Shown here one piece after another: positions 26,263 to 35,135 of a stretch of 35,135 nt of DNA. Each line of letters begins with the position of its first letter. Position 1 is the first letter of the stretch. The notes under the pieces were generated by a model. That model saw only the letters and a program-made list of their open reading frames with translations, made no database searches and had not been told where the DNA came from. The DNA is from Psychrobacter sp. (GTDB taxonomy: Bacteria; Pseudomonadota; Gammaproteobacteria; Pseudomonadales; Moraxellaceae), in assembly GCA_018260445.1 (NCBI GenBank), contig JAGLBE010000025.1, forward strand, positions 1 through 35,135. Reading direction: 5' to 3'. A program made the translations under genes and the position numbers.

Positions 26263-27648
26263 ATGCGTCTACTAACGATATCGGACTTATTATTCTTGCT
26301 CTTAGAAAAGAGAAAGCAACCTATGCATGTTGGCGGTTTGTTTTTATTTGAGCTGCCAAAAGATGCGGATGAAGATTTTGTACTGACCCTTGTGCAGCAG
26401 ATGCAAAGCTCTACGGTACCACCCGCCTTTCCCTTTAATCAGGTTTTACATAATCTTGCCTACTGGAAAGAAGATAAAGCGTTTGATGCTGAGCATCATC
26501 TGCATCATATTTCTCTGCCCAAACCGGCGCGGGTGCGTGAGCTGCTGGCTTATATCTCAAAAGAGCACAGCCGCCTATTAGATAGGTCTAGCCCACTTTG
26601 GGAGTGCCATATTATTGAGGGTATCGAGCCAGAAGCTGAAGGACGCCCCAAACGCTTTGCACTATATTTTAAAATTCACCACTCCATGGTCGATGGCGTG
26701 GCCGCGATGCGCATCATCCAAAAAACCTTATTACAGTCGCCCAATGAAACCATCACCCTACCACTTTGGTCGCTGATGATGCGCCATCGTCATCAAGTGG
26801 ATAAAGTCATAGCGATTCAAAACCCTATTCGCCAAATCATAAAAGACCAACTAAACACTGCAAAGCCAGTCGGTATGGAGCTTTTAAAAGCGCTTGGACA
26901 ACAAAAAAACCCCCACTTTGTAACAACCACGCAAGCGCCAGCCAGCATCCTGAATCAACGTATTTCTAGCTCAAGACGTTTTAGTGCCCAATCTTTTGCT
27001 ATCAAGCGTTTTAAAGATATCGCGAGCAATTTGCAGATGACAATTAACGATGTGGTGTTGGCCGTCTGCTCGGGGGCGCTGCGTAGTTATCTGCTGGCAT
27101 TGGATGAGCTACCATCAGAACCCCTTATTGGGTGGGTACCCTACTCTATGCGTAAGGACGACAGTAATTCTGGCAACCAAATTGCCTTTATTCTGTGTAA
27201 TTTAGGCACCCATCTAGAGAGTCCTTTAGCCCGTTTAAAAGCTATCCATCATAGTATGAATGAGGGCAAAACACGCTTTAAGCGGATGACACAGTTGCAA
27301 GTCATCAACTATAGCCTTGTTGCCTACAGTTGGGAGTTTACCAATCTTATCACCAATGTGTATCCCAAAAAACAGGCGTTTAATTTGATTATCTCAAATG
27401 TCCCAGGGTCAGAAAAACCTCTTTACTGGAATGGTGCAGAATTAAGAGCCCTCTACCCTGCGTCTATCGTCTTTAGCGGTCAAGCGCTTAACATTACTTT
27501 AGCCAGCTATCTTGACCGTATCGAGTTTGGTATTTTAGCTTGTAGTAAAACCCTACCAAAAACCCAAAATATTTTAGGGTTGTTAGAGGACGAGTTACAG
27601 CATCTGGAAAAAATGTGTCACGAGCGTACCTTAGGTATTAGACAATAA
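26263..27648 (+). CDS. Wax ester synthase/acyl-CoA:diacylglycerol acyltransferase, copy 1
   Basis: Transfers acyl groups from acyl-CoA to fatty alcohols or diacylglycerol, making wax esters or triacylglycerol storage lipid at the inner membrane surface. The catalytic motif HHSMVDG is at residues 139-145; PLW at 111-113 and the later INDVVLAVCSGALR and IISNVPGSEKPLYWNGA blocks are also family motifs. Length of 461 is typical. AAAGGA shortly before the ATG supports the start. The paralogue at 27809 follows after 160 bases on the same strand. Substrate preference (wax versus triacylglycerol) cannot be told from sequence. Confidence 0.92.
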   Translation: MRLLTISDLLFLLLEKRKQPMHVGGLFLFELPKDADEDFVLTLVQQMQSSTVPPAFPFNQVLHNLAYWKEDKAFDAEHHLHHISLPKPARVRELLAYISKEHSRLLDRSSPLWECHIIEGIEPEAEGRPKRFALYFKIHHSMVDGVAAMRIIQKTLLQSPNETITLPLWSLMMRHRHQVDKVIAIQNPIRQIIKDQLNTAKPVGMELLKALGQQKNPHFVTTTQAPASILNQRISSSRRFSAQSFAIKRFKDIASNLQMTINDVVLAVCSGALRSYLLALDELPSEPLIGWVPYSMRKDDSNSGNQIAFILCNLGTHLESPLARLKAIHHSMNEGKTRFKRMTQLQVINYSLVAYSWEFTNLITNVYPKKQAFNLIISNVPGSEKPLYWNGAELRALYPASIVFSGQALNITLASYLDRIEFGILACSKTLPKTQNILGLLEDELQHLEKMCHERTLGIRQ

Positions 27649-27808
27649 CGCCCCTTGCCCCCTGTTTATGCTAGACTACAGGCCAGTTGTGACTAAAAGA
27701 TTGCGACTAAAAGCGATTTAACATTCGCTTACGGTGTTACGCTATCAAGACAATAGCGCGATTAGATACAATGTCCACATCAATTATGGATAAGTCATCA
27801 GGAAATTT

Positions 27809-29182
27809 ATGCGTATATTGTCCGTCGTCGAGCAGCTCCTATTGTTACTTGAAAAACGCAAACAGCCCATGCACGTTGGTGGGCTGTTTTTGTTTGAGAT
27901 ACCTGACAGTGCCAATCGTGATTTTGTTGCCAAGCTTGTGCAGCAACTTGAGGCCAGTACGACCCCGCCTTCATTCCCTTTTAACCAGGTGTTACATAAG
28001 CATACCTTCTGGAAAACCAGCACAAATTTTGCGGTGCATCGTCACCTGCACCATGTCAAGTTGTCAACAACCAACCACTCAAGCAGTCTTCTCGACTATA
28101 TTTCAAACGAGCACGCTCGACCGCTTGATAAGTCGCAACCGTTATGGGCATGTCATATTATTGAGGGGGTAGAACCCGAAAGCTTGGGCGGGCCAATGCG
28201 CTTTGCCTTATACTTTAAGATTCACCATGCGCTCGTTGATGGGGTCGCGGCCATGCGCTTGGTGCAAAAATCATTATCTACATCCCCAACTGAGGTACTG
28301 CATTTGCCACTTTGGGCGCTGGTGAGCCGTAAAGCGGAAAATATCGCTGCTATCATGCCGCGCAAGCGCACCTTGAGGCAACTGCTTAAAGAGCAAATTA
28401 GCACCCTAAAGCCCGTTGCTTACGAGCTAAAAAATAGTTTGGCGCAACGACAACAGCCCGACTATGTCAAAACCACCCAAGCGCCAAGCTCGATACTCAA
28501 TCAACGCATTGCCGAAAGCCGGCAATTTCTTACCGTTTCTTATCCTTTAAGGCGGTTAGAAGATATTGCTGCCACTTTACACGTGAGCCTCAACGATATG
28601 ATGCTTGCGCTTTGTGCCGGGGCGCTACGCCGTTATCTACTAGCGTTAAATGAACTGCCCTCCAAGCCGTTAATCGCCTTTGTGCCTATTTCACTACGTC
28701 AAGATGATAGCGCGGTTGGCAATCAAACCTCGCTGGTGCTATGCAACCTTGGTACACATTTGACCAACCCTAAACAACGCCTGCAAAGCATTCACGCCAG
28801 CATGCAACGCGGCAAACGCCTGTTTAGCCGCATGAGCCAAGCTGAGGTTATCAACTATAGCGCCGTCGCTTATGCTTGGGAGGGAGTTAATTTATTAACC
28901 AATGCCTATCCTACTAAGCAAGCCTTTAACGTGATTATCTCCAATGTGCCGGGGCCAAAAGAGCCGCTGTATTGGCATGGTGCTAAACTTACTGCCTTAT
29001 ACCCTGCTTCCGTTCTTTTTGATGGGCAGGCACTTAATATCACCGTGATTAGCTATCTCGACCAAATCAACTTTGGCATTGTCGCCAGTGATAAAACCCT
29101 ACCTAACCTTAGTAACCTTACTACCTTTATTGACCAAGAGTTGGCTGTTTTTGAACAGTTGTGTCTAGATAATACCTTTTGA
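27809..29182 (+). CDS. Wax ester synthase/acyl-CoA:diacylglycerol acyltransferase, copy 2
   Basis: Paralogue of the preceding gene, 457 residues, aligned without gaps over at least the first 150 positions, where I count by hand about 63% identity. The catalytic motif is HHALVDG (139-145), with PLW at 111-113, LNDMMLALCAGALR and IISNVPGPKEPLYWHGA conserved. AGGAAA before the ATG is a clear ribosome site. The pair probably arose by tandem duplication and then diverged, which could give two substrate ranges. A promoter of its own in the 160-base gap is possible but not seen. Confidence 0.92.
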   Translation: MRILSVVEQLLLLLEKRKQPMHVGGLFLFEIPDSANRDFVAKLVQQLEASTTPPSFPFNQVLHKHTFWKTSTNFAVHRHLHHVKLSTTNHSSSLLDYISNEHARPLDKSQPLWACHIIEGVEPESLGGPMRFALYFKIHHALVDGVAAMRLVQKSLSTSPTEVLHLPLWALVSRKAENIAAIMPRKRTLRQLLKEQISTLKPVAYELKNSLAQRQQPDYVKTTQAPSSILNQRIAESRQFLTVSYPLRRLEDIAATLHVSLNDMMLALCAGALRRYLLALNELPSKPLIAFVPISLRQDDSAVGNQTSLVLCNLGTHLTNPKQRLQSIHASMQRGKRLFSRMSQAEVINYSAVAYAWEGVNLLTNAYPTKQAFNVIISNVPGPKEPLYWHGAKLTALYPASVLFDGQALNITVISYLDQINFGIVASDKTLPNLSNLTTFIDQELAVFEQLCLDNTF

Positions 29183-29358
29183 AAAATAACCTATCCCACG
29201 TTAAAATTCATTCAAACTCGCTAAACCTACCATTTGTAGCATTTGCACTCGTTTTACTCGATATCTTAATTTACAGATTTGGTATAAAGACAGCAAATGA
29301 GCGCTATGCGCTCTAAACCGATATTAATAATAAAGCGTAAGCCATCAAAACTTAGAGC

Positions 29359-29391
29359 CTAAAAAAGGTGGGTTTAGCGCTAAACCCACCT
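29359..29391 (-). terminator. Intrinsic terminator of the M16 peptidase gene
   Basis: A perfect 26-base palindrome at 29366-29391 (half-site AGGTGGGTTTAGC) is followed, on the minus strand, by six T. It lies about 45 bases past the peptidase stop. Transcripts of the WS/DGAT pair also run into it from the other side, though without a T tail. Confidence 0.85.
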
Positions 29392-29433
29392 AATCTCTAG
29401 TAAAGCTGATGCCTCTCGAACCTGCTACACCAT

Positions 29434-32400
29434 CTAACTGGCTACTTTCTCAATCTTAAAGCCCATTGCGATCAGTGCGTCTTCTTTATCAAAAGGGGCC
29501 AACACTGCCTTAGTAAACGGCTTGTCTTGTAAATAAGCCACTGCCACCCGTTGTAAATCCTCCAAACGTACATTAAGAATACGTTGGCGCAATTGTTGTT
29601 GCCACGCTTCGCCGCGCTGGTGTAACTCCGCAAAACAAGACTTTACCGCCTCGCCTGCAGGAGAGCCGGGTTTATCCATACTAGAGACAATGCCTAAAAT
29701 GGCCTCCTCCAACTGCTCAGGTTGCTGCGGCGTGCTGAGCAACCACTCAACGCTGCTGATAAAATGCGCAAAGGTTTCGGTGCAATGCGGGTCTCGATAA
29801 CTAAAGAATTTAAAAGCACAGGCATTGGCATCGTAACCCGCGCCGCCCCCATATGCCCCGCCCTGTTCACGAATCGCACTGTGCAAATAACCATTGCGCA
29901 AATATGGCGCCAATACCATTAGGGCGGCACTATCAGGATGATCCACTGCTACGGCAGGATATGCGGCAGCGGTGTGATACACATTCGTGGCCACCAACCA
30001 CGCCAAATCATCTACTTGCTTGCTAGCACTACTAACACCATCATCGTCAGCAGCATTATGAGTTTGTGACGTTAACGATAGTGACAACTGGGTAAATTCT
30101 TGCGGCACTAGTCTAGATAATGCTTCCTTGTTCTCATGGCTATTTTGACTATCATCGGGCAAGTCTTTTGTATCGGCTATATTATCTCCTAAACCATCAT
30201 TCGTCGCATCTTGCCAGCTTTGCTCGATTAACGCTTGTAGCGCATCGGCCTGTTCCGCCTCACAGACAATCAGTGCCTGTTTGGGTAGCATGGCTAGATG
30301 TTGATGCAAACCCATTAACGCAGAGGCCAAGGCATCCCACTTAGTAGCGTCATCACTAGCATTGTCTAAAAAGGCTTTTAAAGCGTTCAAGGCGGGCAAA
30401 CCACTGCGCACATACTCAAGCTCGGCTTGACGGCTCATGCCGCGGCACGCCGTTTGCAGGGCATAAGCATGGCCTGCACTCGCAACCCGTGCTTGCCAAC
30501 TGGCTTGTTTTTGTTGCAGCAACTCTTTCATCCGCTCATGCTCATCAAACACGCTATGCTCTAGCACCTGCTTGACCAAATCAATGGCTTCAGGTTTGCG
30601 GTTCAGCGCCCGCGTCGCCACCACAAAATAACTGCTGAGTTGACTCACATCATCGGCGGCGGTGCGTTGGCTAATCCGTGTTGTGACGCCAGAGGAGACC
30701 GCCGCTTGCAAGGCTTGAAACTCACGCGCGGACAAACTATCGGTACCCAATTCTGCCAGCAAATCTAGATAAATTGGCAATAGGGGATGATTGATAATGT
30801 CGTCTTGGCCATTTAGCGGCACAATCACCTGATAGTAATACAGCCCATTGGTGCCTGCTGTATACTGATACAGCACGCTGTCCTGTTCTGATAAATTGCC
30901 AGATAGCTTACCAGATAACTTGATAGGCACTGTTTTGCCATGTACAAAGCTTACCGTAGCAGGGATATCCTCCAAGCCAACTTTAGGCAATAAGCTCAAG
31001 TCATCGGCAGCAGCTTGACGAGCAGCCAAATCTAGGGCTTGCTGCTTTAACAGCGATTTATCAGCCGCTGTTAAGTTTGCGGCAATAGCGTCTAACCGTG
31101 CTTGCTCCGCAGCGGCGATGTTAGCGGACTTAGTCGCATCCGGCACCAGCGTTACCCGGACTCGGTGCGGGTTATCCAGCAAATGGGTTTTGAGTAACGA
31201 GGGCAACCAATTTGGGTCGGCAACCTGCGCACGTAACCATGCCAAATGCTCATCTATTTGCCAGATATCAATGGGATTGCCATCGTGGATGGCGGTGCTA
31301 AACCCTTCTAATAACAGGTTTAGGCCATAAGGCATACTATCGCCACCAATGTGCCGCTGGTCAATCTCGATTTGATGCAAAATGGTTTCAATGTCATCGC
31401 GGCTAATCGCATCGCTGGCGAGTTTTGCTAATAAGTCTATAATCCCCTGCTCTATGGCTTCAGCGTGCTCAAGCTCTGAGCCACGCACACCGGCATAAAA
31501 CACCATCTCAAAATGGCTGTCATCTAAGCCCAATAACGGGCTTGGTCCTGTTGCATCGGGGTGGGTGTCAAGATAGGCTCGTAGGGGTGAGCCAGCATGT
31601 TCAATCAGCACACCTTCTAACAACCGCAAAGCAAGCCGCTGTTTTGGGTCGGTAATCGCCGGCAACAACCAAGCCATAACGTGATGCGTTTGCGCTTTGG
31701 TCACTTCATCAACGCTATACGTCTCAATCGCTGTCACCGGTGCGCTAAAGCGCTGCTCCGGTCGAGAAACGTGTTTTTTTCCTGTCGTAAACTGGGTCAA
31801 CGCATCTTGATGCAGCTTACTTTGGGTTTCATACACCGGGATATTACCAAAGCTCATTATGACGCTGTTTGAGGGATGATAATGGCTGTAATGAAACGCC
31901 ACCAGCTCGGGGTGGGTTAAATCGGGTATGTCGGCAGGGTCACCGCCAGAATTATAATGGTAGGTGGTGGTTGGAAATAGCGTATGCGCCACCGCATGAT
32001 ACAGCTGGTCAATCTCGCCACTCATTGCCCCCTTCATCTCATTAAACACTATGCCTTTAAACTGCGGCTGGTCATTGTCATCTAACTCAACTCGAATACC
32101 CTCTTGAGCAAAATCAAGCGGATGCAATAGCGGAAAAAACGACGCATCTAAATAAACAGACAAAAGGTTAAAATAATCGTTTCTATTTTGAGTCGCAAAC
32201 GGATAGGCTGTCCAATCGGCGGCGGTCATCGCATTCATAAAAGTGTTTAACGAGCGCTTAATCATGGAGAAAAACGGATCGCGTACAGGATATTTCTTTG
32301 AGCCACACAATGCCGTGTGCTCTAAAATATGCGCCTCGCCCTTGGAGTCCATCGGCTGGGTACGAAACCCCACTAAAAAGGCATTTTCATCGCTCGGGTG

Positions 32401-32601
32401 CGCCAAGTGATAGTGCATAGCACCGGTTTGGGCATGTTGACTAATCAGCACATCTAACGAGAGCGCCTCGATATGCCGATGTTCAAGCAGTTTAAAACTG
32501 GGATGCAAGGTTAAATTTGCCACATAGGGTAAGTCGTCGGTGATGTTATCAGTGTGATGTTGTTCAGGATTGTCCAGCATAGTTACTGTAGTAGTAGACA
32601 T
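29434..32601 (-). CDS. Large M16-family zinc metallopeptidase, PreP-like (M16C)
   Basis: A 1055-residue peptidase of the insulinase/pitrilysin clan. The inverted zinc motif HILEH is at residues 91-95 (His91, Glu94, His95), with the distal ligand Glu188 in GIVFNEMKGAMS. The single chain has four M16 modules, as in presequence proteases (PreP), which degrade short unstructured peptides inside a closed chamber; a C-terminal PYLRNGYLHSAIREQGGAYG block matches the Arg/Tyr pocket region. No signal peptide is seen, so it is likely cytosolic. An acidic, Ser/Asp/Asn-rich segment (about residues 795-865) looks like a linker insertion. GAGG about five bases before the ATG supports the start. It is monocistronic. 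Confidence 0.9.
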   Translation of the reverse strand: MSTTTVTMLDNPEQHHTDNITDDLPYVANLTLHPSFKLLEHRHIEALSLDVLISQHAQTGAMHYHLAHPSDENAFLVGFRTQPMDSKGEAHILEHTALCGSKKYPVRDPFFSMIKRSLNTFMNAMTAADWTAYPFATQNRNDYFNLLSVYLDASFFPLLHPLDFAQEGIRVELDDNDQPQFKGIVFNEMKGAMSGEIDQLYHAVAHTLFPTTTYHYNSGGDPADIPDLTHPELVAFHYSHYHPSNSVIMSFGNIPVYETQSKLHQDALTQFTTGKKHVSRPEQRFSAPVTAIETYSVDEVTKAQTHHVMAWLLPAITDPKQRLALRLLEGVLIEHAGSPLRAYLDTHPDATGPSPLLGLDDSHFEMVFYAGVRGSELEHAEAIEQGIIDLLAKLASDAISRDDIETILHQIEIDQRHIGGDSMPYGLNLLLEGFSTAIHDGNPIDIWQIDEHLAWLRAQVADPNWLPSLLKTHLLDNPHRVRVTLVPDATKSANIAAAEQARLDAIAANLTAADKSLLKQQALDLAARQAAADDLSLLPKVGLEDIPATVSFVHGKTVPIKLSGKLSGNLSEQDSVLYQYTAGTNGLYYYQVIVPLNGQDDIINHPLLPIYLDLLAELGTDSLSAREFQALQAAVSSGVTTRISQRTAADDVSQLSSYFVVATRALNRKPEAIDLVKQVLEHSVFDEHERMKELLQQKQASWQARVASAGHAYALQTACRGMSRQAELEYVRSGLPALNALKAFLDNASDDATKWDALASALMGLHQHLAMLPKQALIVCEAEQADALQALIEQSWQDATNDGLGDNIADTKDLPDDSQNSHENKEALSRLVPQEFTQLSLSLTSQTHNAADDDGVSSASKQVDDLAWLVATNVYHTAAAYPAVAVDHPDSAALMVLAPYLRNGYLHSAIREQGGAYGGGAGYDANACAFKFFSYRDPHCTETFAHFISSVEWLLSTPQQPEQLEEAILGIVSSMDKPGSPAGEAVKSCFAELHQRGEAWQQQLRQRILNVRLEDLQRVAVAYLQDKPFTKAVLAPFDKEDALIAMGFKIEKVAS

Positions 32602-32950
32602 ACAACCTCGGTTATGGTGATAGAACGGTTTTGCAAAAGGGTTTTAGAACAAGTCAACCAGTATAAATTGCGCCTGGTAGCGTTTGCATGATTGAGAATA
32701 ATAACAGGGTAGAGTAACCCATTTATGGCGCTGCATCAATCACTGTGCGGTGTAAAGCTGCCTCATGAACCCCTAGCCCAAAGACGTTTGGGTCAATGGA
32801 TAACCGTTTATGACCAACTTGTAGTATCATAAATCTCCAAATCAGCCTAACAACACCAAGATTGCCAGTCAGCTCTAGGTTTATCCTAAGTTTAATTTGG
32901 ATAATCTAATGACAAACTGCCCATACGGCTTACCCTCACTAAGGAAAATT
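32602..32950. other. Divergent intergenic region between the M16 and PfkB genes
   Basis: The 349 bases should contain both promoters, but no -35/-10 pair is convincing on either strand. I see no gene, repeat or strong hairpin here. Confidence 0.5.
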
Positions 32951-33967
32951 ATGTACGATGTCACTGCCATAGGCAATGCTTTAGTAGACAGCGAATATGT
33001 ACTCACTGACACGCAACTCCAACAAACCCATTTGGCCAAAGGCGCGATGACCTTGGCAAGCTTAGCAGAACAAACCCAGCTATTGACCGAATTTAAAGCG
33101 CTTGGCCTAACGCCCTCCAAACAAACGGGCGGCGGCTCGGCGGCCAATGCCATGTTTGCCTTTGCCAGCTTGGGCGGTAAGGCCTATTATGCTTGCCGCG
33201 TGGGCGACGATGAGGCCGGCAGCTTTTATTTAGCCGATTTAAATCACGCAGGTGTGGCTACGGCACCCACCTCGGTTGCCCAAGGTGGCGTCACAGGGTC
33301 GTGTGTCGTGGCGATTACCCCAGATGGCGAACGCACCATGCAAACCTATTTAGGAACCTCGAGCGATATCAATACCGCCAACATCAATTTTGAGGCACTT
33401 AATGGCAGTGAGTGGTTATATTTAGAGGGCTATCTGGCGATGTCCGACGCCTTGCGCCCTGCCATTAACCAAATAAGGCAGCAGGCGAGCGACCATAACA
33501 CCAAAATTGCGGTTAGTTTTGCCGACCCTGCCGTGATTAATTTTGCTAAAGAGGGTTTGCTAGAGTTATTGGGCGATGGCGTTGCAGTCACTTTTTGCAA
33601 CGCTGAAGAGGCAAGCTTATTTACAGGGGAGCAGCAGATTACTGCCGCATCCCAAGCCTTAATGGCGTATTGCGATTTAGCGGTAGTGACGAATGGGGCA
33701 GATGATACCATAATTTGTGAGCGCCAAGCAGATGGCGAATTAGTCACCATCACCGTTTCTACCCCAACAGTGCCCAAAGTCATTGACACCAATGGTGCAG
33801 GTGATAATTATTCGGGGGCTTTTTTATACGGCTTAACCCAAAACTATACGCTGACGCAATGTGGCCATCTTGCGAGTGCTGTAGCAGCAAAGATTGTTGG
33901 TCAGTTTGGCCCTAGATTAACCCCGATTGACTATCAAGATATTGCTAAGCGAATTTTAGCGGTTTAA
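32951..33967 (+). CDS. PfkB-family kinase, adenosine kinase-like
   Basis: A 338-residue ribokinase-fold enzyme. The N-terminal substrate motif is GGGSAANAMFAFASLGG (60-76), and the PfkB signature DTNGAGDNYSGAFLYG (279-294) carries the catalytic Asp285 and the anion hole. In Moraxellaceae relatives this type is annotated as adenosine kinase (adenosine to AMP); other nucleoside or sugar substrates are possible. The ATG at 32951 with AAGGA about six bases before it is preferred to the upstream TTG at 32897, since MYDVTAIGNALVD is the normal family start. It is monocistronic, with a terminator at 34008-34043. Confidence 0.85.
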   Translation: MYDVTAIGNALVDSEYVLTDTQLQQTHLAKGAMTLASLAEQTQLLTEFKALGLTPSKQTGGGSAANAMFAFASLGGKAYYACRVGDDEAGSFYLADLNHAGVATAPTSVAQGGVTGSCVVAITPDGERTMQTYLGTSSDINTANINFEALNGSEWLYLEGYLAMSDALRPAINQIRQQASDHNTKIAVSFADPAVINFAKEGLLELLGDGVAVTFCNAEEASLFTGEQQITAASQALMAYCDLAVVTNGADDTIICERQADGELVTITVSTPTVPKVIDTNGAGDNYSGAFLYGLTQNYTLTQCGHLASAVAAKIVGQFGPRLTPIDYQDIAKRILAV

Positions 33968-34007
33968 CAGCAGCGTAAACCTTAAAAGGCTTATTTATTT
34001 GACTAAC

Positions 34008-34043
34008 GACCCTTTGCAATAATTTTGTAAATGGTCCTTATTT
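34008..34043 (+). terminator. Probable terminator of the PfkB kinase gene
   Basis: GACC-C-TTTGCAA pairs with TTGTAAA-T-GGTC, with one mismatch and one G-U pair, and CTTATTTT follows. It lies between convergent genes. Confidence 0.55.
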
Positions 34044-34053
34044 TGCTTGAACC

Positions 34054-34518
34054 CTAGTAAATGCCCGTCTCCAAACCGGCGGCTAATGTCATTGCCAACG
34101 CTTCTACTTGAGCCGTAAAGTCATCCTGCCAATCGCCTTTTAAAATCAATGCCTCTTGCACCCACTGCCAGCGTAATCCTGTGGTGATTGTCTGTAACGC
34201 TCGTTTCGTACCTGTGCCATCTTGCCCTGCTCGAATATATACTGCCAATGCTAAGCCTTGCTTTTTCTCTAGCGCAGGATAATAACAGCGATCAAAAAAG
34301 TCTTTGGTGAGTCCTGCCATATAAGCTAAATTTTCGGTTGTGCCTATCAAGATAGCATCGGCAGCTAGCACATCTTTTGGCTGCGTGTCTTGTGGTGATT
34401 TAAGAATGACATTGATATCGATATCAGGATGATTGGCACCGTTAAAAGCGACTTGTGCCAACTTTTGGGTATTTGGCGATGGAGCGTGGGCGATGATAAG
34501 TAGGGTTTTGGCTGGCAT
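34054..34518 (-). CDS. Flavodoxin-like NAD(P)H-dependent oxidoreductase
   Basis: A 154-residue flavodoxin-fold protein. The FMN phosphate loop is in LLIIAHAPSPNTQKLA (6-21), followed by AILIGTTENLAYMAG, where the flavin isoalloxazine ring normally packs. It is soluble and cytosolic; the likely role is FMN-dependent reduction of a quinone or similar acceptor, but the substrate is unknown. The ATG at 34518 lies one base after the stop of the upstream OsmC gene, with GGGTGAG about five bases before it. The GTG at 34527, overlapping the OsmC end by eight bases, is the alternative. The tight junction implies translational coupling with the OsmC gene. Confidence 0.8.
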   Translation of the reverse strand: MPAKTLLIIAHAPSPNTQKLAQVAFNGANHPDIDINVILKSPQDTQPKDVLAADAILIGTTENLAYMAGLTKDFFDRCYYPALEKKQGLALAVYIRAGQDGTGTKRALQTITTGLRWQWVQEALILKGDWQDDFTAQVEALAMTLAAGLETGIY

Positions 34519-34519
34519 T

Positions 34520-34933
34520 TTACTCACCCGCTGTATAACTAAAAGTCACGTCCTGTACAATATCTGGATGCAAACTTTCAGCCACCGGGCAGGTTAACGC
34601 CGCTGCTTCTAAGATTTTGCGAGTACGCTCGTCAAAATTTTGAATAAATTCAATATCGACTTTCACTTCACTCACGCGTCGTGGGTCAGCCGCCATTATT
34701 TTTGTCACTTCAGCCTTTGTGCCAACAACATTGACCTCCATAGCAGCAGCCTTAATACCAATAATGGTTAACATACAACTGGCTAGACTGGTGGCCAATA
34801 AATCGGTGGGTGAAAACGACTCGCCTTTACCGTGATTGTCCGTAGGTGCATCCGTAATAATTTGATTGTTTGAGTTTAAATGAATGGCTTGGGTGCGTAG
34901 ATTGCCTTGGTAGCTTACTGTTGAGGTGGTCAT
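34520..34933 (-). CDS. OsmC/Ohr-family thiol peroxidase-like protein
   Basis: A 137-residue OsmC-family protein. The two conserved cysteines are Cys53 (LATSLASCMLTIIG) and Cys115 (ALTCPVAES), which form the peroxidatic and resolving pair in the family; members reduce organic hydroperoxides with thiol or lipoyl donors. AGG about seven bases before the ATG supports the start. It is the first gene of a two-gene unit with the flavodoxin-like gene, which suggests a shared role in redox defence. It belongs to the broad OsmC-like group; I cannot say whether it is OsmC or Ohr in the strict sense. Confidence 0.87.
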   Translation of the reverse strand: MTTSTVSYQGNLRTQAIHLNSNNQIITDAPTDNHGKGESFSPTDLLATSLASCMLTIIGIKAAAMEVNVVGTKAEVTKIMAADPRRVSEVKVDIEFIQNFDERTRKILEAAALTCPVAESLHPDIVQDVTFSYTAGE

Positions 34934-35068
34934 AGTTAGCCTATTTAATGATTACATTAGGGTACAAACCTTATCATCTACATATTAACATACTAATTAG
35001 CTTATTATAGCCACATGAGAAACGCTAAGCACCTTAGGGGCCAAGCAAAGCCACTAAACCCCACGCAT

Positions 35069-35104
35069 AAAAAAACCCCCTTTGCGGTAAGCAAAGGGGG
35101 TTTT
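35069..35104. terminator. Strong bidirectional hairpin terminator at the right edge
   Basis: AAAACCCCCTTTGC (35072-35085) pairs perfectly with GCAAAGGGGGTTTT (35091-35104) around GGTAA, 14 bp. Seven A on the left give a seven-T tail on the minus strand, and four T follow on the plus strand. It probably ends a minus-strand gene lying beyond the right edge. Confidence 0.85.
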
Positions 35105-35135
35105 AGTGCTTCGAAAAGCGATATAGGGAGCTGAC

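Noticed and set aside
26091-26351. 86-codon plus-strand open frame before the first WS/DGAT gene
   Set aside because: Its 3' part overlaps the real gene in another frame, and the rest is low-information sequence.
29366-29391. Perfect 26-base palindrome as a protein-binding operator
   Set aside because: Its position just after the M16 stop and the six T on the minus strand fit an intrinsic terminator better.

Overview
The window looks like a chromosomal segment from a gammaproteobacterium of the family Moraxellaceae, most like Psychrobacter or Moraxella. The reasons are a GC content that looks mid-40s by eye, a leuS-lptE-holA block, a Pseudomonas-type magnesium-dependent HemB, an arginine-sensitive-type ArgB next to dut, and two tandem wax ester synthase/DGAT genes. 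The genus call is inference from protein style and gene content; no database was searched. There is no phage, transposase, integrase or CRISPR array.

Layout, left to right. 1-710 is the 3' end of a large secreted or surface protein with RTX-like Gly/Asn/Asp repeats, closed by an intrinsic terminator. 1001-6040 carries hemB, rep and mgtE. 6223-7799 carries dut and argB, followed by a small two-helix membrane protein gene (7861-8099) that is frame-interrupted at a run of eight T. An ArsC/Spx-like gene faces the other way (8226-8591). 8907-13433 holds leuS, lptE and holA. 13539-17107 encodes a MacA/MacB-type export pump, preceded by a nine-base tandem repeat array. 17403-17669 holds two identical tRNA-Lys(UUU) genes, each with the same hairpin leader.

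From 17765 to 24630 the genes run on the minus strand: an MBL-fold hydrolase, a PP2A-like metallophosphatase, a large HPII-type catalase, a membrane-anchored DUF2726 protein and an inner-membrane LysM-LysM-SPOR protein. thiG (25028-25918) and two WS/DGAT genes (26263-29182) are on the plus strand. A very large PreP-like M16 metallopeptidase (29434-32601) is on the minus strand. A PfkB-family adenosine-kinase-like gene follows on plus, and the window ends with a minus-strand OsmC-flavodoxin pair and a strong hairpin terminator.

Functional themes are cofactor and precursor synthesis (hemB, thiG, argB, dut), replication and translation (rep, holA, leuS, tRNA-Lys), envelope assembly and export (lptE, macAB, LysM-SPOR, RTX protein), oxidative stress (catalase, OsmC, flavodoxin) and neutral lipid storage (WS/DGAT pair). 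Most of the window is ordinary housekeeping. The less ordinary signals are short tandem repeats of several unit lengths in intergenic regions, a hairpin-dense tRNA-Lys leader, the slippery-run small membrane gene, a Cys in the catalase at the position that cross-links to the haem Tyr in some large catalases, and the LysM-SPOR protein. I found no convincing new multi-gene system.
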